Positions 6,659 to 14,679 of a stretch of DNA of 26,104 bases are shown piece after piece. Source of the stretch: Bacteroidota bacterium (lineage in GTDB: Bacteria > Bacteroidota > Bacteroidia > Bacteroidales > Prolixibacteraceae). The notes under the pieces were generated by a model, which worked only from the letters and a program-made list of their open reading frames with translations, was not told the DNA's origin and did not search any database. Location: contig JAUYEQ010000463.1 of NCBI GenBank assembly GCA_030691295.1, positions 1 through 26,104 on the forward strand, given 5' to 3'. Made by a program: the position numbers and the translations under genes. Position 1 is the stretch's first letter. Each line of letters begins with the position of its first letter.

Positions 6659-8776
6659 TTAAACTGTTGCCGGTATCGTAAAATAAAACGTACTGCCCTT
6701 TTCCACTTCGCTTTCGGCCCAAATTTGGCCACCATGCTTTTCAACGAATTCTTTGCACAGAATCAAGCCTAAGCCTGCGCTGGGCTCGGAATCGGTTCCG
6801 GGACGGCTAACATTTTTATCAATTCTAAAAAGATTTTCAATTAATTCATGGCTCATGCCGATGCCGGTATCTTTTACCGAAAACCAAACTGTTCTATTTT
6901 CAGCTATATTGGCAGTGAGATCTATCCGACCACCGCGAGGTGTAAATTTTATGGCATTCATTATCAGGTTGCGCAAAATTGCTTTCAGCATGTTTGGATC
7001 GGCCATAACAACCAATCCTTCAGGGAAATAAACATTCAAGCCAACTGATTTGCTTTTTGCCATGATTTGGACCGATTCGTCGCAGTCGCCAATAAACGCT
7101 TTCAGATTAACCGGCTCAGGGTTAAACGGGATTAGACCCCGCTGCATCCGCGACCATTCCAGAAGGTTTTGCAGCAAATTAAAAGTTGACTCGGTGGTTT
7201 TGTGAATGGAACGTGTAAATTGTTGGAGATCTTCCTGCGAAAATTCACTGTAGTTATCGGCAATAAGTCCGGTAAGGCTAAGTATTGAAGCAAGCGAACC
7301 GCGCAGATCGTGCGAAATGATGGAGAAAAACTTGTCTTTCGTGGCATTCATTTCCCTTAAAAGCGCCTCACTGAGTCGAAGTTGTTCTTCGGCTTTTTTA
7401 CGTTCTGTTATGTCCTCGATCATACAAAGATGGAAGGGATTGGCTTTATTTTCAACCGTTATGGGCTCGATGGTCATGTTAATCCAGACAATGCTTCCAT
7501 CAGGTTTCAGATATCGTTTGTTCATTTGAAATCCCGCGATTTCTCCGGCATTCAATCGGGCCATGTTATCCAGGTCTTCCTGAATATCATCAGGATGAGT
7601 GATGCTCATCCAATCGATTATCCGTATTTCGTCACGGCTCCGGCCTGCAATTTCGGCAAACTTACTGTTCACGCTCTTGATTTTACCAGTTAATGAATCA
7701 ACCAGGGCTATCCCCAATGGAGCCTGTTCGAACATTGTACGAAAATGCTCTTCGCTTAATGACAAAGCCAAACGAGTGCGTTCGAGCTCTGAATATCTCC
7801 TGGCATTTGAAATGGCTAATCCACCAATTTGGCTGATAACCTGTTCCATCGGTTTATATCGAGGAATAAACTGTGGGAAGCGAACTTTGAGTACCTCGAA
7901 CAGTCCCAATGTTTCATTTTGGTGTGTGATCTCGATGGTAATGCTATCTTCAGGATTGAATGAAGTGTTTGGTAAAGTAGGTTCAGTTGTATTCGTTTCA
8001 ATTCCATTGACATACTGATGATAAACAAGCTTTTCAGGAACTAACAGCAGATGTAGCAAGCTGGTAATTTCCCTGATAATGATTTGCTCATCGGTATGGT
8101 CAATCAGATTTTTAAGATGGTTGAATATGAGGGAATAGTCGGCGCTTTCGCGGGCCAGCTTTTCAATCCTGCTGTTTTGCATTTTCCTTTCGGCTTCGTT
8201 TTTCCAATCCAGAATAATCGTATCGAGAAAGCTTTTCAGGTGGCTTGTTCCAATTGGTAAAATATCGTAAGGAACTCCCATGTATTCCGAAAGTGCGGTC
8301 AGATTGGTCTGGTAATCTCCCGGCAAGCCTGTTTCGAGGAGAAGGATTTTTCGGATTGATTCTCCAAAAAAGCTTTTAGCCGAAGCAGCATCAAATCCCC
8401 ATTCGCGTATTTTATGGTTATAATTGCGAAGCCATCCGTTTGAAACAAGGTAATTGCCCTGATTAATACAATGATAAATTGTTGGCAGTGGAAAAATTAT
8501 TTCAAAGCACTGTTCAAGGTGGATGATTTCCACGTTTTTCAGGTGGAGATTCAAAAGATTTTTTATACCCCTGCACGAACTTACAATGACAACAATTTTT
8601 GAATACTTATCGGGATTGTCGCCAATAATCTCAGTGATTCGCTGATCGGTAATTGTACAACCAACGCAAATAGCCGGAAAACTTTTCAACGTTACATCGT
8701 GATAGTCTCCGTTTTGCAAAATATGGCTGATCTCGGGCGCCAGCGAATTACAGATTATAATACAAAGTCGTTCCAT
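6659..8776 (-). CDS. Histidine kinase with Cys-rich DUF1638-like N-terminal domain, PAS and kinase core
   Basis: A 705-aa cytoplasmic kinase; I see no membrane segment. Residues 1-200 resemble the DUF1638 family by motif memory (VVIVSSCRGIKNLL, NQGNYLVSNGWLRNY, LLLETGLPGDY), with cysteines at 5, 9, 37, 40 (CVGC), 68, 90 and 103. Residues about 205-335 look GAF-like. A PAS domain spans about 340-460 (ending EDITERKKAEE). HisKA has H489 in FSIISHDLRGSL, and HATPase_c has N-box LRNLIMNAIKF, G1 KDTGIG (635-640) and G2 SAGLGL. It lies between two cobalamin-binding proteins and overlaps neither. Inference: the N-terminal domain senses a corrinoid protein or its redox/methyl state. No cognate response regulator is in the window. 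Confidence 0.85.
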   Translation of the reverse strand: MERLCIIICNSLAPEISHILQNGDYHDVTLKSFPAICVGCTITDQRITEIIGDNPDKYSKIVVIVSSCRGIKNLLNLHLKNVEIIHLEQCFEIIFPLPTIYHCINQGNYLVSNGWLRNYNHKIREWGFDAASAKSFFGESIRKILLLETGLPGDYQTNLTALSEYMGVPYDILPIGTSHLKSFLDTIILDWKNEAERKMQNSRIEKLARESADYSLIFNHLKNLIDHTDEQIIIREITSLLHLLLVPEKLVYHQYVNGIETNTTEPTLPNTSFNPEDSITIEITHQNETLGLFEVLKVRFPQFIPRYKPMEQVISQIGGLAISNARRYSELERTRLALSLSEEHFRTMFEQAPLGIALVDSLTGKIKSVNSKFAEIAGRSRDEIRIIDWMSITHPDDIQEDLDNMARLNAGEIAGFQMNKRYLKPDGSIVWINMTIEPITVENKANPFHLCMIEDITERKKAEEQLRLSEALLREMNATKDKFFSIISHDLRGSLASILSLTGLIADNYSEFSQEDLQQFTRSIHKTTESTFNLLQNLLEWSRMQRGLIPFNPEPVNLKAFIGDCDESVQIMAKSKSVGLNVYFPEGLVVMADPNMLKAILRNLIMNAIKFTPRGGRIDLTANIAENRTVWFSVKDTGIGMSHELIENLFRIDKNVSRPGTDSEPSAGLGLILCKEFVEKHGGQIWAESEVEKGSTFYFTIPATV

Positions 8777-8785
8777 TTAAATAAT

Positions 8786-8803
8786 TAACCGAATTTGCGG
8801 TTA
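8786..8803. repeat. Short perfect inverted repeat before the DUF1638-like kinase gene
   Basis: TAACCG (8786-8791) and CGGTTA (8798-8803) flank a 6-nt spacer, 10 nt upstream of the kinase ATG. It could be an operator half-site pair or a small hairpin near the start codon. No promoter motif was recognised beside it. Confidence 0.4.
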
Positions 8804-8816
8804 TTTTGTGTTCATT

Positions 8817-8896
8817 AATAAGGTAATAAGGTTATATTCTGTTTGTTATATACTTTCTACTGAGGTTATTTCCTTTAAAAATAAGGTTTTTTAAAA
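8817..8896 (+). repeat. Solo arm of the AATAAGG repeat family
   Basis: About 80 bp beginning AATAAGGTAATAAGGTT, with CTACTGAGGT at 8857-8866 and ending AATAAGGTTTTTTAAAA. It matches the arms at 9118-9196 and 22024-22101 closely in its second half. It has no facing partner at the usual distance on its left, where the kinase gene lies. Together with the unit at 8991-9196 it fills most of the gene-free stretch 8777-9212; the remaining A/T-rich 8897-8990 holds nothing recognisable. Confidence 0.85.
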
Positions 8897-8990
8897 GTTG
8901 TTCTATCTAAATAATTAAACTTAAACTGTCAATTTCTTTTACAACAAGTTTATTTTAAATTTTCTATATTCAAAAAACATGTGATCTCAT

Positions 8991-9196
8991 TTTCTTTAAA
9001 CCTTATTTGTTTATGGCTACCTCAGTAGGAAATCCGAGATCACAGCCAAAAACCTTATTACCTTATTTTGGCTTCATACTATTCAGATAATTCAGGTTGT
9101 TATTTTTAGCTTTTGCAAATAAGGTAATAAGATTTAATTCAGGCGGTTATATACTTTCTACTTAGGTTATATTCTTTAAAAATAAGGTTTTTTAAA
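8991..9196. repeat. 206-bp repeat unit 1: two facing arms of the AATAAGG family
   Basis: The left arm (8991-9067) is in reverse orientation and ends AACCTTATTACCTTATT. The right arm (9118-9196) is forward and begins AATAAGGTAATAAG. Both have the inner block CTACTGAGGT or a one-base variant, and an outer AATAAGGTTT block. The left arm also carries GGCTACC...AGCC. A 50-bp spacer separates them. The same arrangement and size occur at 21894-22101 with a different spacer. It sits 16 nt past the corrinoid gene's stop. It could be a MITE, a REP-like element or a structured RNA. No transposase and no convincing target duplication were seen. Confidence 0.85.
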
Positions 9197-9212
9197 GCCA
9201 ATGTATTTGGTT

Positions 9213-9851
9213 TTATCCGGCAGTCTTTTCATAAACCCCATATTCATGAATTGCTTCCGACGAATCTTTTCCAAAACCATCGGCGCCCACTTCTTTCCAA
9301 AGTTCTGCATCGAAGCGGAACGGGGCTCCGCCCACAATCAGTTTCACATTTGTATCACCAAGTCGCTGTTTCAAATCTTTAATGTGCAAAGCCGAGGGCA
9401 ACATCAGTACCGACAAGAGCATAATTTTTATCTTTTCTCTTTTAATCGTCTCAACCAGGCCATCAATGGTGAGTCCCCCGCCCAGATCGGTCAGTTCGAA
9501 TCCGGAAGCACGAAGCGAGGAAAAGACAATTCGCTTGCCCAACAAATGGTAATCCTCGAATACGCCAGGGGCCATTTTGGGCTGACTAATGCGAACCGGG
9601 TTGTTGGGTGGAAGGATTTTGTCTATCAACTCTTCGCAAATGACGCCACTCATATAAACCTGCGAAAGAGCCAGTGAACCTTCTTCCCAATCGTCGCCAA
9701 TTTTCTTCAAAGTTGGTGCGATTATCTGGTTGGCAATCTCAATTGCCGATCCTTGTTTTGATGCTTCGATCAGCACCTTTTCTGATGTATCTTTATCGAG
9801 CAGCAACAACGATCGTTCTAATTCATCACAGAAATGCTTTGTGTTTTTCAT
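9213..9851 (-). CDS. Corrinoid (B12-binding) protein, methyltransferase type
   Basis: A 212-aa protein. The N-terminal helical cap (about 5-85) has the pattern IGDDWEEGSLALSQVYMSG; the residues nine after W55 are V-Y rather than E-H, so it is the MtaC/MtbC/MetH cap type and not the CarH type. The B12 Rossmann domain (about 95-205) has D100-Y-H102-L-L-G105 (DxHxxG, with H102 the cobalt ligand), SVL (147-149) and VGGAPF (173-178). In related systems such proteins shuttle methyl groups between substrate methyltransferase and acceptor. No methyltransferase gene is present here, and the neighbours are histidine kinases, so a sensory role for bound cobalamin or its methyl state is a reasonable inference. 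Upstream lies the large PAS kinase (152-nt gap). Confidence 0.87.
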   Translation of the reverse strand: MKNTKHFCDELERSLLLLDKDTSEKVLIEASKQGSAIEIANQIIAPTLKKIGDDWEEGSLALSQVYMSGVICEELIDKILPPNNPVRISQPKMAPGVFEDYHLLGKRIVFSSLRASGFELTDLGGGLTIDGLVETIKREKIKIMLLSVLMLPSALHIKDLKQRLGDTNVKLIVGGAPFRFDAELWKEVGADGFGKDSSEAIHEYGVYEKTAG

Positions 9852-10003
9852 TCGAAAATATCAGTATTAATTAATTACTTATTAAGCGTTCTCATGGAAC
9901 TCACATGCCAATAGATTTCCACTTCGAACTATATTTTCATTGATTTTTGCGCCGCTACCTTTTAAATCATTTCTGCGGCATATTCGTTTCATTTTGCATA
10001 TTT

Positions 10004-13000
10004 TTACTGAAACAATGGCAACGTGAAATAAAACGTACTGCCATTGCCATGTTCCGATTCAACCCATATTTTACCCCCCATTAATTCCACGAGGTTTTTC
10101 GAGATGGCCAGCCCAAGCCCGTTTCCGCCAAACTTGCGGGTATAGGAAGCTTCCACCTGCCTGAAACGGTCGAAAACTTTGTGGTGATAATCAGCAGGAA
10201 TACCAATTCCCGTGTCTTTCACATGAAACTCAACCATCTCGCCGATTAGCCGGCATCCTATCTGTATATATCCTTCGGAAGTAAACTTGAGAGCATTGCT
10301 GATCATGTTATTAAAGATTTGCTGTAACCGTTCTTTATCTGCATTCACCAAAACAGCCTGATTTGATTCCGCATGCAGACAATCAAGATCGAGACGTAGG
10401 TTCTTTTGTTCCACTTTATAAATATGCATTGACCTGATTTCATCCAGAAATTGCATTACATCCACTTTCGATTTTCGGATCGTAATTTCACCTGATTCCA
10501 TCTTTGAAATATCCATTATATCGCTGATGATATTTAACAGGTTATTTCCATTGCTGATGATGTGATGGACAAATTCTTTCTTCTGATCGACTTCAAAATC
10601 AGCATCATCCAACAGCTCTGAAAATCCGATGATACTGTTGAGCGGCGTACGTATTTCGTGACTCATATTGGCCAGGAATGCAGATTTTAAGCGATCACTT
10701 TCTTCCGCTTTGTCTTTGGCGATAATAAGGTCAGCTTCCATTTGTTTACGAATACTGATGTCCTCTTTGATGGCAATGTAATTGGTAATGATTCCGTATT
10801 CGTCTTTAATCGAGGTCATTGTTGCCCATTCCCAATACATTTCACCGTTTTTTCTGCGGTTGTGAAATTCGCCGCGCCAAACTCCTCCCGATGAAATGAT
10901 GTCCCAGAGTTCCTTGTATTTTTCAGGTGACATTTCTCCAGATTTCAGCATGCGTGGATTTTGGCCAACTGCCTCTTCGTAAGAGTAACCAGTAATCTCA
11001 ATAAATTTAGGATTAACATATTCGATGTTGCCCAAAACATCGGTAATTACGATGGTAGAAGGGCTTTGTTCAATACTCTTTGAAAGCTTCTGTATCGTTT
11101 CGTTTGCTTTTTTTTGTTCCGTGATATCACGTCCAATGCCAACAAGTCCGGAAGTTTTTCCATTTGCATTGTAAATAGGAATCTTGGTGGTGAGCAACCA
11201 ACGTTTTTCACCATTTTTATCAACGAATATTTTTTCCCGATTAATAATCGGTTTTCCGTTTTCAATCACAATTAAATCATCTTCATAACCACGATAACCG
11301 GTTTCAGTATTAAATAGTTCCAAATCAGATTTACCCAAAACGTCACTTTCTTTCAAAACACCTATATTTTCAAGGTCGGCCCGGTTTGCAAGCATTTTGC
11401 GGCCCTGGTTGTCTTTCACATAGATCGGATCGGGCAAATGATCGATCAGTGTGCGCAGTAATTGCCGTTCATTCTGAATGGCTTCCATATCCATTTTGCG
11501 TTCAGTGATGTCCTGTATAGCTCCATGCATTCTGACGGGATTCCCATTATTATCAAATTCAAGTTTTCCTGTACTATAAACCCAGCGCTCAACGCCATCA
11601 CTGATACGGACTATTTTATATTCATGTTCGAACGGTATTCTTTCTTTTATAACATATTCATGATAAGCAACCATTTCTTCGCGGTAGTCAGGATGAATAA
11701 AGCCCGCCCAACCTTCTATTGTATGAGGATATGTTTTGTCTATTCCAAATATTTTATAAAATTCAGGCGAACATATCCATGAGCTTGCTCCTGGTTCATT
11801 TTCATTCAGATTTGTTGAATATGAACATGAATGTGCCACCGATTGCGAATTGCGCATCATCTCTTCGCTTTCAAATAACGCTTGTTCGGCATTTCTTCGT
11901 TCAGTTACATCGCGAAAATTGATAACTATCGCCTGAATATCGGGATCGGCGAGTAAATTATTTGCAATACCTTCAATCCAGAGCCACGAACCGTTCTTGT
12001 GCCGAACCCGCGTTGGCATTAGGGTGGCGATCCCCGGATTTTTGAGAATATCTGTAAACATACCTATCAGCGAATCTCTTTCATCCGGATGTATCAACTC
12101 CATCATGCTTTTCCCATTTCGTTCTTCAGCAGAATAACCCAGAATCTGCTGACACGAAGAGCTATGGTAAAATTCAAGACCACTGGCATCGACGAGCGAA
12201 ATAGCGTCGGAACTGTTTTCAATAAGTGCTCGGAATTTCTGTTCGTTCTTGCGCAAGCTTTCTTCTGCCTCTTTTCGTTTGGTTATATCGTTTATACTTG
12301 TAATAAAATAAAGCGGATTGTCATTACTGTCACGGTGCAAAGTTGTGCTGACATCGGTCCAGATGACGTCGCCGTTTTTATTCAAATACCGTTTTTCGAA
12401 ACGAAGGCGTTCAGCCTTCCCATCTAACAAGGTTTTTACCACATTCGCACTTTCCTGAATATCGTCGGGGTGTGTAATTTCCTGCCATCTTTTATTCCTG
12501 AATCCTTCCTCTGTATAACCCAGCATTTCATGTAAATGGCGGTTAATTAGCATGGTGCCATCGATATTGGTCATCGAAATACCAACAGTAGCATCTTCAA
12601 AAAGACTTCTGAATTTTTCTTCGCTTTCTTTTAATACATCATCCGTTCGTTTTCGTTTGGTAATGTCCTGAATGGTGCCAATCAGTGATAGAATATTCCC
12701 TTCTGCATCCAGATTTAACTGGCCCAAACCGTTTACCCACCTGATTTTCCCGTCTGATTTCCTGACGATCCGGTATTCCTTGTTAAACGGTTTTCGTTCA
12801 CCCAATACATCTTCACTCAGGTGCTTATCCATCATTTCAAGATCGTCTGTATGGATAAGATCCTTCCACCCCTCAACATCTCTTACATACTCTTTATCAA
12901 TTCCAAAAATACGATCGAGTACATCCGATGAATCCCAGAAACCGGTAGCAAGATCAAATTTATAGGATCCAAGGTAAGCTGCCCGTTGCGACTCCCTGAA

Positions 13001-13888
13001 AAAGAACTCACTTTCGAGTAGCCTTTTTTCAGCCTTGCGTTGCTCTGTCTGATCCTGAAATACCAAAACCACCCCAACAATTTCTCCGTTTTTGTTCCGG
13101 ATGGGTGAACCACTGTCGGCAATTGGCCTTTCAGTACCATCTTTGGCAATCAACAGCGTATGGTTGGCAAGTCCAACTATTACTCCTTCGCGAAGTACTT
13201 TCCTTACCGGAATTTCAACTTGCGCCCTTGTTTCTTCATTGATAATCGGAAAAACTTCTTCCAGTATTTTGCCGGCGGCATCTGTCTGCGACCATCCGGT
13301 TAGTTGTTCTGCAACCGGATTCATAAGCCTGACCTTCCTCTCAGCATCAGTAGTTATTACCCCATCGCCAATGCTGTATAAAGTAGTACGAAATCGATCT
13401 TCGCTTTCTGTTAAAACCAGTTCGATCTGTTGTCGCCTTCTGATTTCTTGTTCCAGTTTTTGGTTTTTGACATTCAAATCTACCTGAAGCTGAAACAAGC
13501 TAATGTGGGTTCTCACACGGGCAAGTATTTCTTCTTTTTGAAATGGTTTACTTATGAAATCGACCCCTCCAACCTGAAATCCTGCTAACATTGATTCCTT
13601 GTCGCCCGACCCACTGATGAAAATAACTGGTATGTTGCACGTGTTTTCATCGGCTTTCAATTGGCGGCACACGTCAAAACCATCCATCACAGGCATCAAA
13701 ATATCAAGCAGAACAAGCGATGGTTGATTTTCCTTTATGCTGCGCAAAGCAAATTCCCCGCTGTCAAACGAACGAACCAAATATCCTTCATTGGTAAGTA
13801 TATCAGACAAGAGCTCAAGGTGTTCAACCGTATCGTCAACAATTACAACCTGGAAATTTTCATCCTTGATTAATTCGTTCACCCTCAT
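10004..13888 (-). CDS. Receiver-multi-PAS sensor histidine kinase
   Basis: A 1294-aa soluble kinase. It opens with a receiver domain (about 12-125): acidic pair D18-D19, phospho-acceptor D62 in VLLDILMPVMDG, and K114 in ISKPF. A short coiled coil (about 130-160) follows. I count seven PAS/PAC repeats at roughly 160-280, 290-415, 420-540, 545-665, 670-800, 805-925 and 930-1050, several ending in DITERK/DITKRK. HisKA has H1077 in NMSHEIRTPLNSI, and HATPase_c has KDTGIGIP and GGNGLGLAISK. There is no transmembrane segment and no output domain. The N-terminal receiver suggests it takes phosphate from another kinase, perhaps one downstream. It is the first gene of the cluster, followed 152 nt later by the corrinoid protein. 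Confidence 0.93.
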   Translation of the reverse strand: MRVNELIKDENFQVVIVDDTVEHLELLSDILTNEGYLVRSFDSGEFALRSIKENQPSLVLLDILMPVMDGFDVCRQLKADENTCNIPVIFISGSGDKESMLAGFQVGGVDFISKPFQKEEILARVRTHISLFQLQVDLNVKNQKLEQEIRRRQQIELVLTESEDRFRTTLYSIGDGVITTDAERKVRLMNPVAEQLTGWSQTDAAGKILEEVFPIINEETRAQVEIPVRKVLREGVIVGLANHTLLIAKDGTERPIADSGSPIRNKNGEIVGVVLVFQDQTEQRKAEKRLLESEFFFRESQRAAYLGSYKFDLATGFWDSSDVLDRIFGIDKEYVRDVEGWKDLIHTDDLEMMDKHLSEDVLGERKPFNKEYRIVRKSDGKIRWVNGLGQLNLDAEGNILSLIGTIQDITKRKRTDDVLKESEEKFRSLFEDATVGISMTNIDGTMLINRHLHEMLGYTEEGFRNKRWQEITHPDDIQESANVVKTLLDGKAERLRFEKRYLNKNGDVIWTDVSTTLHRDSNDNPLYFITSINDITKRKEAEESLRKNEQKFRALIENSSDAISLVDASGLEFYHSSSCQQILGYSAEERNGKSMMELIHPDERDSLIGMFTDILKNPGIATLMPTRVRHKNGSWLWIEGIANNLLADPDIQAIVINFRDVTERRNAEQALFESEEMMRNSQSVAHSCSYSTNLNENEPGASSWICSPEFYKIFGIDKTYPHTIEGWAGFIHPDYREEMVAYHEYVIKERIPFEHEYKIVRISDGVERWVYSTGKLEFDNNGNPVRMHGAIQDITERKMDMEAIQNERQLLRTLIDHLPDPIYVKDNQGRKMLANRADLENIGVLKESDVLGKSDLELFNTETGYRGYEDDLIVIENGKPIINREKIFVDKNGEKRWLLTTKIPIYNANGKTSGLVGIGRDITEQKKANETIQKLSKSIEQSPSTIVITDVLGNIEYVNPKFIEITGYSYEEAVGQNPRMLKSGEMSPEKYKELWDIISSGGVWRGEFHNRRKNGEMYWEWATMTSIKDEYGIITNYIAIKEDISIRKQMEADLIIAKDKAEESDRLKSAFLANMSHEIRTPLNSIIGFSELLDDADFEVDQKKEFVHHIISNGNNLLNIISDIMDISKMESGEITIRKSKVDVMQFLDEIRSMHIYKVEQKNLRLDLDCLHAESNQAVLVNADKERLQQIFNNMISNALKFTSEGYIQIGCRLIGEMVEFHVKDTGIGIPADYHHKVFDRFRQVEASYTRKFGGNGLGLAISKNLVELMGGKIWVESEHGNGSTFYFTLPLFQ

Positions 13889-13960
13889 AGCAGTTTCTCT
13901 TAAATATTAAATTGTAGTTGCGCAGACTTAACAGGTTCGGTTTTTCCATTTTCGGAGGCT

Positions 13961-13990
13961 TAAATGTAGTAATACTTAGAGCATAAGCAA
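13961..13990 (-). promoter_or_regulatory. Candidate promoter for the receiver-PAS kinase
   Basis: On the minus strand TACATTTA (13961-13968) is one base off the Bacteroidota -7 consensus TAnnTTTG. A TTG (13988-13990) lies 19 nt upstream of it. The start codon follows about 72 nt later. The match is moderate. Confidence 0.4.
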
Positions 13991-14062
13991 GTTCTTTTTT
14001 TGTAGGATACAATTGATCTGGAATTTGGCTATATAAAGGCACACTTTTTAGAATTACCACAC

Positions 14063-14097
14063 AAAAAAGCCCGCAGGGGAAAAAGTTTTCTGCGGGC
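14063..14097 (-). terminator. Intrinsic terminator after the T9SS remnant
   Basis: On the minus strand GCCCGCAG (14090-14097) pairs with CTGCGGGC (14069-14076) across a 13-nt loop and is followed by six T residues (14063-14068). It ends the glycoside-hydrolase transcription unit and separates it from the kinase cluster. Confidence 0.88.
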
Positions 14098-14125
14098 AAT
14101 TATACTTTTAGGAACGGTCTCAACT

Positions 14126-14560
14126 TTATAGTTTCACAATTTTTTCGGTTGAAAGTCTTCCATCGGCCAACTTCAGGGTTATTAAATAACTTCCGACCGG
14201 AACCTGACTCAAATCAAGCGTGGCTTCCAGGTTATTTACCGAAACGGTTTTGACTGTTTGTCCCATCAAATTACGAACGATCACCAGATCAATTCTTTTT
14301 TCGGATCTGATTCGCAAGTGGTCTTTTACCGGATTTGGGTACAATCTGACATTTGTTTCCAGTTGCTGGCCGATACTGTTTGGTCCGCAATTGGAACCAA
14401 CTACTTACGTCATGTATTTTGTTACCGACATTCCTCCTGAAAAGGCGAATTTACAGGCATAGGCAATTGTTGCTCGGGCAGTTTGACCGCTAATTGTGGC
14501 AGTAAATTTCTTTCCGCCAATATTGGTCATTTGTGTTTCGGAGAAAGGAGATTCTTTCCA
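14126..14560 (-). pseudogene. Remnant of a T9SS-exported protein: beta-sandwich end plus type A sorting domain
   Basis: The last 72 codons (14126-14344) encode a typical type IX secretion C-terminal sorting domain (YPNPVKDHLRI ... GSYLITLKLADG ... EKIVKL). The same frame reads upstream through recognisable protein (WKESPFSETQMTNIGGKKF, then CKFAFSGGMSVTKYMT). An in-frame TAA at 14405-14407 then interrupts it, after which VVGSNCGPNSIG continues. Another in-frame stop lies near 14600, and no start or signal peptide is present. So only the C-terminal 145 or so codons of a secreted, probably carbohydrate-active protein survive, with one nonsense codon. It follows the GH95 gene directly. The N-terminal family cannot be named from what remains. 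Confidence 0.8.
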
Positions 14561-14679
14561 GAGATATGCGACCAGCAGGAAAAGAAATCTTTTTTCGAAT
14601 TAGAGCCAGAATCCTATCAAAGATTACCACAAGTATTGATTAGAAAATTCTGTATAAGATTCAATTGGATAATTTGGGA

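Noticed and set aside
6648..6722. Longer start for the CarH-like protein overlapping the kinase gene
   Set aside because: The extra 25 residues are an out-of-frame reading of the kinase C-terminus; the ATG at 6647 follows that gene's stop by 11 nt.
8817..9196. CRISPR-like array from repeated AATAAGG motifs
   Set aside because: Arms are about 78 bp, imperfect and in opposing orientations, with no regular short repeats and spacers and no cas genes.
9852..10003. Cobalamin riboswitch upstream of the corrinoid protein gene
   Set aside because: The gap is only 152 nt and I see neither a B12-box-like GCCACTG nor the expected stems; only a weak GCCGC...GCGGC pairing with a long loop.
13860..14099. 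Minus-strand 79-codon frame between the kinase and the T9SS remnant
   Set aside because: It runs through the intrinsic terminator and overlaps the kinase start; composition is not protein-like.
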